A stretch of 64,000 nt of DNA from Azorinus chamasolen (GCA_963576725.1 OY755241.1:26786853-26850852), one strand, 5' to 3'. Shown: positions 30,405 through 41,589, numbered from the stretch's first letter. Made by a program: numbers and translations. Notes: generated from the letters alone by a model not told the origin.

Positions 30405-30770
30405 TAGATTAGAACCTGTCCAGTGCGGCCACGTAATAAATATAGGTGATGTTAAAAGCAGGCGGTTACTTAATGCAGGACGAAGTTAATGCAAAAAGTG
30501 TTAACCCTTTCCCTGTTCTGTTTAATAAAAAAATTAACACCTACGGAATATTCATGGAGACATTAGTTATAATTAAATATAAGTCCCCTTAGAAAGTAAA
30601 GATACAAATCTTTCAAACTCCATTAGCAAACAGAGAAAACCCTGATCAGACGGCTCCTATGGTTTACTCTGTTTGCAAATGCGTGAAAACACGTTTATAT
30701 GAAGGAAAGGGTTAAGACCCAGATTTATACCCCTCTTGGTGATCGCATTAGACGGGATTTACGGTACAAT
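30405..30770. mobile_element. Family G/K MITE split by a family A MITE
   Basis: The left part is AGATTAGAACCTGTCCAGTG with GCAGGCGGTTACTTAATGCA. The right part, after the insert, is ATTTATACCCCTCTTGGTGA and TCGCATTAGACGGG. Confidence 0.65.
30501..30715 (-). mobile_element. Family A MITE, nested, hairpin truncated
   Basis: TTAACCCTTTCCCTGTTCTG to GAAGGAAAGGGTTAA. CCCTGATCAGACGGCTCCTA then directly TGGTTTACTCTGTTTGC. Confidence 0.85.
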
Positions 30771-30840
30771 GTTTTATTGACGAATAGGAAGACCTCGACA
30801 TTTTACGAGTTTTCCGGGATGAACCGATTGGTTAAAATAC

Positions 30841-30913
30841 CTGGACCCGCCGCCCCGCCTGGTCGAACACGTCCAAGTCGAAATATAACGGCTCTCTCGA
30901 ACTCTTGTACAAT
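30841..30913 (-). CDS. Stomatin-like paralogue 1, exon FERAVIFRLGRV
   Basis: 73 nt: IVQEFERAVIFRLGRVRPGG, ending in the first base of a Gly codon. The sequence is the hallmark start of the SPFH domain just after the membrane segment. CAG acceptor, GTATTT donor. Confidence 0.95.
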
Positions 30914-31087
30914 CTGAAAAACAAATATTTAAGATAAACTGACTACATAAAACATATTTAAAGTTACCACCCAGTAAATAAACATGTAATACTAGGTAGG
31001 TGTCTAACTCTTAAAATATTCATGCAATACTGCGTTTTTGTCACTTCTTGTTTAAACAAAGGATGCCTTTTGACGTGTCAACGAGTA

Positions 31088-32145
31088 GAGAACAAGCCTG
31101 TACCATACATGTAGAGTAGACACTGGTCAAACAGAGAACCAGCCTGTACCATGCATGGAGAGTAGACACTGGTCAGACAGAGAACCAGCCTGTACCATGC
31201 ATGGAGAGTAGACACTAGTCAGACAGAGAACCAGCCTGTACCATACATGAAGAGTAGATACTGGTCAGACAGAGAACGAGCCTGTACTATACATGTAGAG
31301 TAGACACTGGTCAGACAGAGAACGAGCCTGTACTATACATGTAGAGTAGACAGATAACCAGCCTGTACTATACATGTAGAGTAGACACTGGTCAGACAGA
31401 GAACCAGCCTGTACTATACATGTAGAGTAGACACTGGTCAGACAGAGAACCAGTCTGTGCCATGCATGGAGAGTAGACACTGGTCAGACAGAGAACCAGC
31501 CTGTACCATACATGAAGAGTAGATACTGGTTAGACAGAGAACCAGCCTGTACTATACATGTAGAGTAGACACTGGTCAGACAGAGAACGAGTATGTACTA
31601 TACATGTAGAGTAGACAGAGAACCAGCCTGTACTATACATGTAGAGTAGACACTGGTCAGACAGAGAACCAGCCTGTACTATAAATGTAGAGTAGACACT
31701 GGTCAGACAGAGAACCAGCCTGTGCCATGCATGGAGAGTAGATACTGGTCAGACAGAGAACGAGCCTGTACTATACATGTAGAGTAGACACTGGTCAGAC
31801 AGAGAACCATCCTGTACTATACATGTAGAGTAGACACTGGTCAGACAGAGAACCAGCCTGTACTATAATGTAGAGTAGACACTGGTCAGACAGAGAACCA
31901 GCCTGTGCCATGCATGGAGAGTAGACACTGGTCAGACAGAGAACGAGCATGTACTATACATGTAGAGTAGACACTGGTCAGACAGAGAACCATCCTGTAC
32001 TATACATGGAGAGTAGACACTGGTCAGACAGAGAACCAGCCTGTACCATACATACCAGCCTGTACCATACATGTAGAGTAGACACTGGTCAGACAGACAG
32101 CAGCTGTCTGTGTAAGCACTATCTGATCTGAGTCTACTCTGTCCA
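31088..32145. repeat. ~46-bp minisatellite, about 22 units, ending in a family A-like hairpin
   Basis: Unit GAGTAGACACTGGTCAGACA + GAGAACCAGCCTGTACTATA + CATGTA, with truncated and variant units. The last unit continues into GCAGCTGTCTGTG and ATCTGATCTGAGTCTACTC, which pairs back with GAGTAGACACTGGTCAGAC as a hairpin. Confidence 0.9.
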
Positions 32146-32149
32146 GTCA

Positions 32150-32930
32150 GCACGTTTTAGTCTTTAACAAGCTTTTTTCACAACAAATCTCTTTTTCGAT
32201 TGCATGTAGTGATGACATGTGCAATTGTTTATAATAAATTCGGAAGGGAGGTGACCCCCCGAGAGCAAAAATTGAAACACAAAAAGAGAAAATTGCAGAC
32301 TCGGTTTTATTGAGTCTGTTCATGAACAGTAATTGAAAGTGCAACACTGCTCACACACCCTAGCATCGGCTTAAGCGGTATTCAATTTTCAGAACAAGAA
32401 GTACTGAAATTCATGATCTCGAAGTATCAGAAGGTATAACAACACTGAGAACGAAGTACGGGGCGACGTTTTACGGCCGCCACACAAGCACTTAACACCT
32501 ACTGTTGTGAAGATTATAAATGCTTTTTTGGTTTAGTTTTTCTGCTGCCTGTATTTATACTTTTTATTTTATACCTGTGTCTTATTTCTGCTTGAAAGAT
32601 TTTAGCATGTACTTTTCTTAATATGATTGTCAACCTATTTTTATTTTTAAAAATCCTCTTAATAGTTCCTTGAACCTGTTTCTACAACATATAACATTAT
32701 ACACATGTATATGCACACGTCTTACTCCTAATTTTATTCTAAATTATAGGTGTACTCTCTTTTTAGTTATTTCTGTGTGTCAAACAACAGTTTTATGTTT
32801 TCTCTTACAGAACTTTCCTTTTTACAAGTTGCTGCCTATGTTTTTTATGTTTTCATTCAGAGCTTACATTTTCTATGTGTGTTGGTTTGTTGTTCCGACT
32901 GTCTCTCTGACAGATTTTTTCGCTTTGTAG
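32150..32930. other. Intron sequence, nothing recognised
   Basis: AT-rich, T-rich toward the right. No gene or repeat family identified. Confidence 0.4.
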
Positions 32931-33660
32931 CACGTGTATCTATCTATGCCCCTACTCCTCACTCTCTCTTGTTTATCTTCTCTGTCTGTCTCTCTATCTA
33001 TTTATGTCTGTGCACCCTCCACTCTATTTGTGTATGTTTCTGTCTTTCTTTGTATCTCTGTCCGTCTCTCTATATTGCTTTCTACATGTATGTCTACCTC
33101 TTTGTCTCTGTTTTTACCTTTGTCTGTCAGCCTGTCAGTGTGTTTATTGTGTATGTGTATGTATCAGTAAATTTGCCTGTCTGTCTGTCTGTCAGTCAGT
33201 TTATTTGTCTGCCGTCAGTCTGTCTGTATGTCCGTCCGTTCGTCCGTCCGTTTGCGCGTCCGTTTGCCTGTCCGTCCATCCGTCTGTCTGTCCGTCCGTC
33301 CGTCTGCCTGTATGTCTGTCCGTATGTCTGTCTGTCCGTCTGCCGGTCTCTGTCTGCCTGTCTGTTGTACCGGCCTAAAATGGTCTCCCGCGTATCCAAC
33401 TCTCTCTCTCTCACACACTATCTCCCTCTCTCTCCTCTCTCCCCCACATCTCTCTCTCTCTCTCTTTCGCTTTTATTTCTCTCATTCTCTCCCTCTCCCT
33501 CTCTTTCTCTGTCCCTCTCACCCTCTGTCTTTCTCAATCTCTCTGCGTGTATTTCTGCGTGTCTCTCTGATCTCTCTCCCTCTTGCCCTCTCTCTACATT
33601 CCTCTCCCTATCTTTATTCTCTCCTTCTATCGCTCTATCTTCGTTTCGTTGTACCTTATT
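32931..33660. repeat. CT/CTGT-rich low-complexity tract
   Basis: TCTCTCTC and (CTGT/CCGT)n runs give long Ser/Leu/Cys-rich spurious ORFs on the plus strand. Not coding. Confidence 0.9.
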
Positions 33661-33806
33661 AAGTTTTTATTTACTTGTATCTCTCCTTTTTTGTGGTCTC
33701 TAATGGTCTCTCGCACATCTTCGATGTATGTTTGTCTGTCTTTTCTCTCCCCTTCTCTCTTTAATTCTTAAACCGAACCAATAATTGAAAAAGCGAATGT
33801 ACATAC

Positions 33807-33916
33807 CTTGACGCAGAACACCAATGAGAAGGGGAAGAATATGGCGACGAGAATAATGGAAAATATGGTTAGCAAGATTCCACAGCACCCAGAACCTCCT
33901 CCATCAGAATCCGGCC
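33807..33916 (-). CDS. Stomatin-like paralogue 1, membrane-segment exon
   Basis: 110 nt: GPDSDGGGSGCCGILLTIFS followed by IILVAIFFPFSLVFCVK. The ~25-residue hydrophobic stretch with a central Pro is the membrane hairpin of stomatins; the Cys pair may be acylated. Begins with two bases of a split codon, so an upstream exon ending in phase 1 is required. Confidence 0.93.
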
Positions 33917-34054
33917 CTGAAAGAAATAACAACATGTATATATAACTGTCGTCAATATTTAGCCTGCTAAGCACATGTTTGTTTGTAGAAAATGCCAGTT
34001 AAATTAATTCCTAGCACATATGTTTCTTCCATTCATTCTCAGCACCAATATCAA

Positions 34055-34120
34055 ATTGTCAATCAATTTTTTGGATGTCGAATAATTCGGTGTCTGGTTT
34101 GGATCCAAACTGCTTGCAGT
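34055..34120. mobile_element. Family C half hairpin
   Basis: AATAATTCGGTGTCTGGTTT and GGATCCAAACTGCTTGC; the left arm is decayed. Confidence 0.45.
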
Positions 34121-34223
34121 GGTAGTGGATTCGCCAGTGTAATGCCGAGCGGTTTAAGACAGGTGATCATTTAGTATAAGACGAAAATATATACAAAAAC
34201 TTTCACAGCAGTTATCTGCATTA

Positions 34224-34465
34224 CAGTTGAACTTCGATATCTCGAACTTCATGGGACCATACAAATTATTTCGAGATAACAGAAGTTCAAGTTGTCCGAT
34301 TTCTAATCTGGACAATTTATCAAGTTCACAGCTTAATGCAGATCTAAATAATACTGACAACTCCCGTGTAGGAGCTTCCAGCATTACTTTAGACCTGCAT
34401 TAAGTCTTTATGTCACATGTGTTTCTAGGTATGGGCAGTGTTATATATTAGAGCACCAAAAACTT
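34224..34465. mobile_element. Family F MITE, right end lost
   Basis: TTACAGTTGAACTTCGATAT, then a stem GCTTAATGCAGATCTAAATA with ACTTTAGACCTGCATTAAG. Confidence 0.75.
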
Positions 34466-34491
34466 TGCAAAGATTATTACTAAAACAAATG

Positions 34492-34701
34492 TGCAGTAAA
34501 GCCCTATCTAAAATAACCACAAAAAGACGTCTAATTATGAAGAAAAAATACAGTATGGAGCTGAATGCAGGACGAAAGTTATGCAGAAGGCTTACATATA
34601 GGATTTTTCTGCATTACTTTCGTCATACTTTTAGCAACCACGTGCCCTTGAAGACATTCCTGTTTATTCATTTATAAGTCTCTTTAGAGAGGACCTAGTA
34701 C
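34492..34701. mobile_element. Family K MITE
   Basis: TGCAGTAAAGCCCTATCTAA to AGTCTCTTTAGAGAGGACCT. Stem CTGAATGCAGGACGAAAGTT. Confidence 0.65.
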
Positions 34702-34704
34702 AGA

Positions 34705-35252
34705 AACAAAAGTAGTTTACAAAGCTCTCGAGTTCGACATAATGTACAAACGAATGAATTTTACAAAGCTCTCCGTTTTGACCTCCTGTAGTAAAAACAT
34801 AATTGACAAAGCTCTCGATTTCGACCTACAATGGTAACAAAAGTATTTCACAAAGCTCTCGAGTTTGACCTCATGTACAAACAAATGTATGTTCAAAGCT
34901 CTCCGTTTCCACCTTATTCAGTAACAACAGTATTTTACAAAGCTCTCGAACTCGACCTACTGCAGTAACAAAATTTTAAACAAAGCTCTGGAGTTCCACA
35001 TAGGTCGCTTTAGAAAGGACCTGTTGTAAACAAAAATATTTTACAAAGCTCTCGAGTTCGATATTAGTCGCTTTAGAGAGGGTCTACTGGTCTACTGTAG
35101 AAACAAAAGTATTTTACAAAGCTCTCGAGTTCGACATAATTTACAAACAATGTATTTTACAAAGATCTCCATTGCGACCTTCTGTAGTAAAAACATAGTT
35201 TACAAAGCTCTCGGTTTGACCTACAGTGGTAACAAAAGTATTTTACAAAGGT
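34705..35252. repeat. ~60-bp minisatellite containing a MITE terminus
   Basis: Repeats of ACAAAGCTCTCGAGTTCGAC with AAACAAAAGTATTTT. Two units include GTCGCTTTAGARAGG, resembling the right end of the adjacent family K copy. Confidence 0.8.
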
Positions 35253-35403
35253 CGCACTATTGACTTACTTTCTTTGCTGTGGCCTTGGTAAGACTCAGGG
35301 TGTACCTCCATTTGGACTGTCTAAGAGAACCGGCAGTAGATATTCTGAAAAACATGGAGCGGAAACTCCTGTAGGAGCCAAGCAACGTCTGATCTGTTTG
35401 AAT

Positions 35404-35654
35404 TTTAACCCTTCGCTTGCTATTCGCGTCAATATACCTACCTGTAAATAGTGAAGACCCAGATGAGACAGCTCCTGCAGGAGCTGTCTCATCAGGGTCT
35501 GCACTATTTATAAATTGATTGTGCAACCAGTGCACTCCACAGCAGTGGTTGCACAACGAAATACTTGTACACAGTGAAGATATATGTAATTATACAACAG
35601 GGCATGGGTAAAGAAGGAGACATGTATTTTAAAATTCAGCGAGAGAAGGGTTAA
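35404..35654 (+). mobile_element. Family B MITE, complete
   Basis: TTAACCCTTCGCTTGCTATT to CAGCGAGAGAAGGGTTAA, 251 bp. CCCAGATG left, CATCAGGG right, tip CAGCTCCTGCAGGAGCTG. Confidence 0.95.
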
Positions 35655-35779
35655 TAATATCAATCTGATTCTACAGTTTCTGACATGGCCAAACAATTAG
35701 GTCCAACAAGGACGTCATGTGACTTTGAGTCTGATATGGGTCAAAGCTGTTTTGAAAGAAGTGTTGAATATACAGATAA

Positions 35780-36070
35780 TATAAACATATATATAAAACA
35801 TAGTTCGGGAATCATATGAAAGCAATACAAACAAGAAAATAAATATATCAAACACAATACAAATATACAACCAAAAACCAAAACAAGTACGAATATGTAA
35901 CAGACGACACGAATAATCTGATGATAGATAATACGTATAGTGTAAACCAATAATACGAATATATAATAGATAATATAAAATGAAACATTCAGTTATACGG
36001 ATATGACATAAATAATACAATATGTAATTAATAATACGATATGTAATAGATAATACGCAAATGTAATAGA
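35780..36070. repeat. AT-rich degenerate repeat (TAATACGAATATGTAATAGA)n
   Basis: Loose repetitions of AATACGWATATGTAATAGAT, clearest at 35940-36070. Confidence 0.6.
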
Positions 36071-36112
36071 TGAATCAATTCTACATTTTTCATGATGTTG
36101 GTGTTTGAAATG

Positions 36113-36296
36113 TACAGGAAAACACTTCTAGAATTAGTATTAATTAAAATTAGTATATAAAATTAGTATAAATATCGGTCTTGGGAACAGGTGGCTGCTT
36201 AATGCAGGGTGAAAGTCATGCAGAATTCTCCTATATAGAAGAGTGTATGTATGACCTCCGCCCTGCATTAAGCTGCCACCTACCTAAATGTAAATT
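36113..36296. mobile_element. Family E1 MITE, left end worn
   Basis: TATAAATATCGGTCTTGGGA, GGTGGCTGCTTAATGCAGGG and CCTGCATTAAGCTGCCACC. Confidence 0.7.
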
Positions 36297-36380
36297 GGGT
36301 GAATTGTTATTTTTTTCAAACGGGCAAGGAAGAACTGAACTAGTAGAGTTTGGCAATATATTATATACATATATTCTATA

Positions 36381-36588
36381 TACAGCAAAATCTCGATTAT
36401 TCGAATTTTCTGTATAGAAGAATTTAGACCCTTTCAGGCAGGTGGCTGCTTAATGCTTGGTGAAAATCATGCAGAAAGCTCCTTGGGGAGCTTTCTGCAT
36501 GACCTTCACCATGCATTAAGCTGCCACCTGTCTTAAAGATCGATAATAATACGTATTTAAGGGTTCGAATAATCGAAGTTTTACTGTA
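36381..36588. mobile_element. Family E2 MITE, complete
   Basis: TACAGCAAAATCTCGATTAT to AATCGAAGTTTTACTGTA, TA-flanked, tip AAGCTCCTTGGGGAGCTT. Confidence 0.9.
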
Positions 36589-36627
36589 TCTGTCTTATTC
36601 CCCCTTTTCCGGAATTATTCTACTGTG

Positions 36628-36938
36628 TACAGTTGAACTTCCATATCTCAAATTATGATACTCGAACTCCGGAATAACTCGATGTATAAACTAGATCCTT
36701 TCAAAATATCCAAAACAGAATTGTTCTAAAATGTATCACTACGTACATGTGATAAGCTTAATGCAGATCTAAAGTAATGCTGAAAGCTCCTGTAGGAGCT
36801 TTCAGCATTACTCTAGATCTGTATTAATCTGTGAATTTGTGAAATGTTCCAGATTAGAAATCGGATGACTCGAACTCCTGTTATCTCGAAGTAATTTGTA
36901 TAGTCTCTTTGAGTTCGAGATACTGAAGTTCAACTGTA
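36628..36938. mobile_element. Family F MITE, complete
   Basis: TACAGTTGAACTTCCATATC to GAAGTTCAACTGTA, 311 bp, tip AAGCTCCTGTAGGAGCTT. Confidence 0.9.
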
Positions 36939-37183
36939 TATGATTATGTAATGAAAGACGATTTTCTCCATCTCACAGCGATTGAAAATAATATTTATAT
37001 TTATAAGTATATATTTATTTTGAACTTTTGCATTAGAAAATTCATGGATTCAGTGAGCAGACTTGCCTAGAGCCCCAATGTGATGATTCTAAAATGATTA
37101 AAGGCAAACTGTGATGGAAATAAGAGAGTTAACAGAGAGAAGGGCAACATATCTTAGGTCAGCAGATCAAAACAGACTCCCTT

Positions 37184-37262
37184 GGTAAGCAAACAGTGCA
37201 TAACATTCATCAGACGGTGAATTTCAAACACGTGGCTGATTCAGGTCTATACTGTTTGCAAA
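37184..37262 (-). mobile_element. Diverged A/J-like hairpin
   Basis: GCAAACAGTGCATAACATTC and CAGGTCTATACTGTTTGC arms. Confidence 0.5.
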
Positions 37263-37680
37263 TTCATATGAATTTTTGCTTTTGTATAGCGTGGCTAGAA
37301 TAGACAGAGGATGTCAATAGGAGTCACCACATGACAAGTGTTATCGGGGTTTTACAACCATGTAAACCAAAATGACGACACTCAAGTGACATGATATATG
37401 TTATACAGGTGTGCAATGTTCGACAGCTGACATAGATCAGATATCAAGTCTATAAATCCATCCCCATAGGCTATATTTAGACACAGCTTCCTTAAATAAA
37501 TTTACTGAAAAAGAGCATTTACTACCTAAAAGTAACATGCAACCATTGTGATGATATTTGTCAGTTTTACAGAGGCGTCAAAACGAGTCAATATGAGGGA
37601 ATGAGTTAATGGTGTACATGTATCTGGTTACGCTACGTTGTATAGAAACATTGAGAATGCATTACTACATAGTCTGATGG
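37263..37680. other. No gene; possible family H end at 37560-37610
   Basis: Only AGTTTTACAGAGGCGTCAAAA with GAGGGAATGAGTTAA resembles a family H right end. Confidence 0.4.
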
Positions 37681-37683
37681 TTG

Positions 37684-37752
37684 TCAAACAGCGCAGACCT
37701 TGACCTCTGAGACGTCGGAGACGAGGTGACCAGTCTGGGTCTTGGCTGTGTA
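37684..37752. mobile_element. Degenerate hairpin element
   Basis: CAAACAGCGCAGACCTTGAC and CCAGTCTGGGTCTTGGCTGTG arms. Confidence 0.45.
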
Positions 37753-38094
37753 AAATTACAATAAGGTCAATTATGCAACTCCTGTATGACCAGATCAAAC
37801 ACATCGTCTGATCAAGATATGTGCCCATCATCAACATCATCATCATTATTATTATTATCCGCCATGTGTATTTGGCTGACGTAATCGACAGTGTAGACAC
37901 TGATGCGACTTGACTCTGTTTAGGCGACTGGGCTAGATCTACAATGTTTGCCATGTTCCAGATACACTAGAATCTCTCGAAAACCACTCAAAACAGCCAT
38001 AACCAGTAGCCCGTTGGGCGAACCTTTGTAGAAAATGTAATTTTGACTTCAGTCCTCAGTTGATTTATCTTATATTTCTTTCATGTCCTGAATA

Positions 38095-38192
38095 TACATC
38101 AGTTTGTATCCTGATGCGACGTCAAGTTACTATTTGTTTAATCTGTTTTCATAGGCCATCACTCATCCACCCGCAGCAGGATAACGATTAAT
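38095..38192. mobile_element. Family C subfamily right half
   Basis: AGTTTGTATCCTGATGCGAC and CATCACTCATCCACCCGCAG + CAGGATAACGATTAA, matching the right end at 16780-16826. Confidence 0.6.
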
Positions 38193-38310
38193 GCATGACA
38201 AACGTTATGAAGAAGTATGTCGGAGTCCTGAGCTTTCTGCATTACGACCGTTCTATATTAAGCAACCACCTGCTTATAAAGGGCTTTAGTGGACCCAGAT
38301 CAGATGTATG

Positions 38311-38440
38311 TACAGTAAAACCTCTCCAATAGGAGCGTTCTGTTTTACTACATGTATCACCTTGCTTTAAGCAGCCACATGCCTTTAACACAAAATAATT
38401 GACGTAATTTAGTGACCGTTATGGAGAGGTTTTACTGTAG
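38311..38440. mobile_element. Family D MITE, left stem deleted
   Basis: TACAGTAAAACCTCTCC joined to AATAGGAGCGTTCTG, then the intact right half to GAGGTTTTACTGTA. Confidence 0.85.
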
Positions 38441-38512
38441 ATATGTTTCTGCAGTTGTCTGTCATAAATAAACCATTCCCTTGCTGAAAATGTCATAGTA
38501 AAACTTCAGTTG

Positions 38513-38728
38513 ATTAACCCTTTCGCTGCCAAGTGCCGGATTTGTGATTACCTATGCAAACAGTTTGGATCCAGATGAGACGCCGAGTAACTCGGCGTCT
38601 CATCAGGATCCAAACTGTTTGTTATTGTTACTATGTTTTTGAAACAAAAATGAAGAAAATCAAAAGAATGAAAATTTGTAGCAGACGACAAAGTTAGCAG
38701 ACGACAGAGTTTGGCAGCGAGGGGTTAA
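38513..38728 (+). mobile_element. Family C MITE, complete (reference copy)
   Basis: TTAACCCTTTCGCTGCCAAG to TTTGGCAGCGAGGGGTTAA, 216 bp. TCCAGATG left, CATCAGGA right, tip GCCGAGTAACTCGGC. The inner right part has two tandem AGCAGACGACA words. Confidence 0.95.
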
Positions 38729-38925
38729 TATTCATAGTCATTATTCCTTACATCTGGTAAATCTGTTATTTGTATATACCTGCTGTATTACGCGTCAGGA
38801 AAATGTCGTTTGCCATAATTCTAAAACGTAATCTTTTACCTGATTAACATTGTAAGTAATTATTACACCATTAATAGCATTTATCCGATTAATTATGAAC
38901 ACCTGAGCGTTTGACCAAGACTGAA

Positions 38926-39143
38926 ACAGTCTAAACCGGACGTTAAATTGAGTAAAAATATCGGTCTTGGAGACAGGAGGCAGCTTAATGCAGAGTGAAA
39001 GTCATGCAGAAAGCTCCACTAGGAGCTCCTCTAGGAGCTGTCTGCATGACCTTCACACTGTAATAAGCAGCCACCTACCTAAACTAAAATTATCTAAATT
39101 ATTCTCTAATAGAATGCTGGTTTAGAGGGGTTTGATTTACTGT
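38926..39143. mobile_element. Family E1 MITE
   Basis: CAGTCTAAACCGGACGTTAA to GGTTTGATTTACTGTA. The tip GAGCTCCTCTAGGAGCT has a duplicated arm piece. Confidence 0.8.
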
Positions 39144-39154
39144 ATATTATTTAA

Positions 39155-39261
39155 AAAGCAAACAGCCGATCCTGATCAGATGGCTCATGTAGGGGTGTAT
39201 GATCTGGGCCTACCCAGTTTGCAAAGAGGTGAACAGAAGTCTATAGAGTAAATGGATTAAT
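39155..39261 (-). mobile_element. Family A MITE, partial
   Basis: GCAAACAGCCGATCCTGATC and GATCTGGGCCTACCCAGTTTGC arms, right flank to TAGAGTAAATGGATTAA. Confidence 0.65.
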
Positions 39262-39295
39262 ATTGTTTTCTCTTCGAATACACACTGAAAATAGG

Positions 39296-39363
39296 TCAAA
39301 CAGGTTGGACGCTGGTGATATATATAAATAGTCGATGTCTCATGTGGGTACAAACTGATTGCC
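39296..39363. mobile_element. Degenerate family C hairpin
   Basis: CAAACAGGTTGGACGCTGGT and TCATGTGGGTACAAACTGATTG arms. Confidence 0.45.
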
Positions 39364-39814
39364 TACGAAACCTCATTATCACCGTTAGCATGCAAAAACA
39401 GTCGTACAGAAACAACTCATTTAGCCAATAATCGGTATAAATATTAAAATAAGAAAACTGTTAAATCTTACCTTTTATGGCTAAGTCTAAAGCATCAAGT
39501 ATCAATCTATTTATCCATACAATCAGAACCTCCGAAATATCATGAGCTTGTTATGCCCATTTTGCAACGATTTACCTGTGCCTGAAAGTAGGGCGATTGG
39601 TTTTCCTTTAACCTGGTGTAAATGTTTACGACAGCTTGCGTCAATAACAAATGGAAAATACCCACACTGCAATGATTATCTATCTGTATCCTTGTTAATT
39701 TAAATGAATTACAAATGCAGTGTTTGTTAATTGATTTAGACAGGAATATTCCCTAAAGCATACAAATTTCATGGCAGACGGATATATTACAAACACACTT
39801 TAGTCATCCGAATA
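39364..39814. other. No recognised feature
   Basis: AT-rich sequence without repeat or coding signal. Confidence 0.4.
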
Positions 39815-39993
39815 CTCCTATACGTATCATTACCGGTCTTTCAGACAGGTGGCAGCTTAATGCAGGATGAAAGTCGTGCAGAAAGCTCTTCTGAGAGCTT
39901 TCTGCACGACTTTCACCCTGCATTAAGCAGCCACCTGCCTAAAATATTCTCATTTTTCTTCGCTAACAGTTCAGATTAACGAGGTGTCATTGT
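39815..39993. mobile_element. TA-class (E-type) MITE, ends worn
   Basis: CAGGTGGCAGCTTAATGCAG and CTGCATTAAGCAGCCACCTG form a long stem with tip AAGCTCTTCTGAGAGCTT. Confidence 0.8.
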
Positions 39994-40319
39994 ATTGAAA
40001 GACTTCACGCATGAGTGGTTCTTCCCTTTGGAGACCGATATTATCCGCCTAATGCACAAATGTCGGCAACTATTTTGCCATGACATGGGTTTCCCTGTCG
40101 TGCATGGACGTGTTATTATTTATTGTACCGGATGATTGAAAATAAAAATTATATTGAACTTATCTGACATCTTCTCTTTTTTTACTCGGATTTATATTCC
40201 GCAGTTTCAAGGCTATGTCCAATGGAGTTAATCCGTTCGATTCACGTTTTGTCGCCAGGAACATTTGTCCGTCTGCTTCATTTTTCATTTCTGATTTATT
40301 GTAATTTTCCTCATATAAT

Positions 40320-40386
40320 CAAACCGTTTGGACCCTGATGAGAGGCCGAGTTACTCGGCGTCTGACCTGGGTTCAAACAGTTTGCA
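40320..40386 (-). mobile_element. Family C hairpin
   Basis: CAAACCGTTTGGACCCTGAT and GACCTGGGTTCAAACAGTTTG, tip GCCGAGTTACTCGGC. Confidence 0.75.
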
Positions 40387-40465
40387 CACTGATCTAAAAA
40401 TTTATAAAAGTGATCTCAACTTAGCCATTTGCATCGCAATAGTTAAGCATGCACGTAAAGCAATG

Positions 40466-40669
40466 TACAGTAAAACCTCTCTTAACCGGAATTATAGTAG
40501 AGAAGAATTTAGATACTTTGAGGCAGGTGGCTGCTTAATGCAGGGTGAAAGTCATGCAGAGGAGAGGAGCTTTCTGCATGACTTTCACCCTACATTAAGC
40601 TGCCACCTGTCTCCAAGACCGATATTTATACAAACTTTAACGTCCGGTTTAGAGAGGTTTTTTTCTGTA
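40466..40669. mobile_element. Family E1 MITE
   Basis: TACAGTAAAACCTCTCTTAA to GAGAGGTTTTTTTCTGTA, TA-flanked. One arm of the tip is shortened (CATGCAGAGGAGAGGAGC). Confidence 0.85.
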
Positions 40670-41219
40670 TATACAGGTTAAGCGAGTACACTTTAACAGG
40701 TTTATTTGTTTCTTAATCTACAAATAGATACCAGTGTCAGACTTTATTTAATATTACGTTAGGTCTAAATCAAGCTGTTTACCTTTTTGCTATAGTGAAC
40801 CATGCAGACATGTGTTATTTGGGTTATAAAGTATCCCTTGTACAAAACTCCAAAAGAAGTGCTGACAGTCTTAGCAAAATATTTAGGTATACAGAAGACC
40901 CATAAGAGCATAGTCGAATTTTGTGTCTTGAAAGAAAGTGGAAGCTGAATGCAAGACAGAAAGCAAATGAGTTTTCTGAATTGGTTTTGCACTGCGTCCA
41001 GGAACCACCTGTGTATGATTCCTGTGCTTAGTCAATTATCTTGAACAATAGGTATTTCGATTTTTTTCTTCAGGATAATGTAGAAGAGGTCATCTGAACT
41101 AGTCGTTGACACCGAGCACAACACAAGTAAACACGGCACCAAAATTAGCCAACGCGCATGCGCCGTGCATGAATATTATTGATTGCCGGTTGTGAAACTC
41201 ATATCATATTTCGTATTTA
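40670..41219. other. No gene; a TA-class relic at about 40915-41030
   Basis: GTGGAAGCTGAATGCAAGAC and GCGTCCAGGAACCACCTG look like a worn TA-class stem. Nothing else is identified. Confidence 0.4.
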
Positions 41220-41402
41220 TGGCTAACCCTTCTCCCGCTAAATATGTGTCGTGTACAAAATATTGATGTCTGTAGTCTTTCCGAATCATACTTTTCTTCA
41301 ATATCTTCCTAAAATATGACCGGATTGTCACACAGATAAGATCCAGACGACACCCCGACCAATCCGGTGTCTCTTTGGGGTTGAAAATTTTTGTACAAAC
41401 TG
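41220..41402 (+). mobile_element. Diverged family C-like element
   Basis: GCTAACCCTTCTCCCGCTAA, then AAGATCCAGACGACACCCCG and CAATCCGGTGTC hairpin remains. Confidence 0.45.
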
Positions 41403-41589
41403 TTAAGAAATCGTCCAAAGCATGTCACATGCTAAGGTCAAAATCGTGGACATGAGTTGTGAAAGGAATTGCGAAGAAATCGATATATTGGTATACGGTC
41501 ATTTACATTTCAACCCCTCTTACTAGTCTACAAGTTAAATATTTATAGGTCATTTTACCCTTTTACCAGATGAATATTCATGTAAGATA

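Larger units (their letters stand above)
18203..33916 (-). other. Stomatin-like (band 7 / SPFH) gene, paralogue 1, seven exons seen
   Basis: Seven exons (33807-33916, 30841-30913, 26495-26577, 25710-25913, 23604-23659, 19574-19652, 18203-18394) have consensus AG/GT borders and join without a frame break: 795 coding nt after two leading bases, 264 residues plus stop. The product resembles stomatin/MEC-2/podocin proteins. It has a Cys-containing N-terminal region, one hydrophobic hairpin segment in the membrane, then the SPFH domain with IPPQE, TLRNTLGT and the coiled-coil AAEAEAARDARAK. These proteins oligomerise on the inner face of membranes and modulate channels. The N-terminal exon ending in phase 1 was not found; it should lie above 33916. 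Introns are packed with MITEs and arrays, which is tolerated. Confidence 0.9.

Noticed and set aside
32750..33703. 317-codon ORF on the plus strand
   Set aside because: Caused by CT and CTGT repeats; Ser/Leu/Cys-rich low complexity without domains.
35269..35344. Possible exon on the minus strand (TTTCAG acceptor, GTAAGT donor, reading ISTAGSLRQSKWRYTLSLTK)
   Set aside because: The only open frame ends in phase 0, but the stomatin exon at 33807-33916 needs a phase-1 donor. Joining them gives an early stop. It could belong to another transcript, but nothing supports that.
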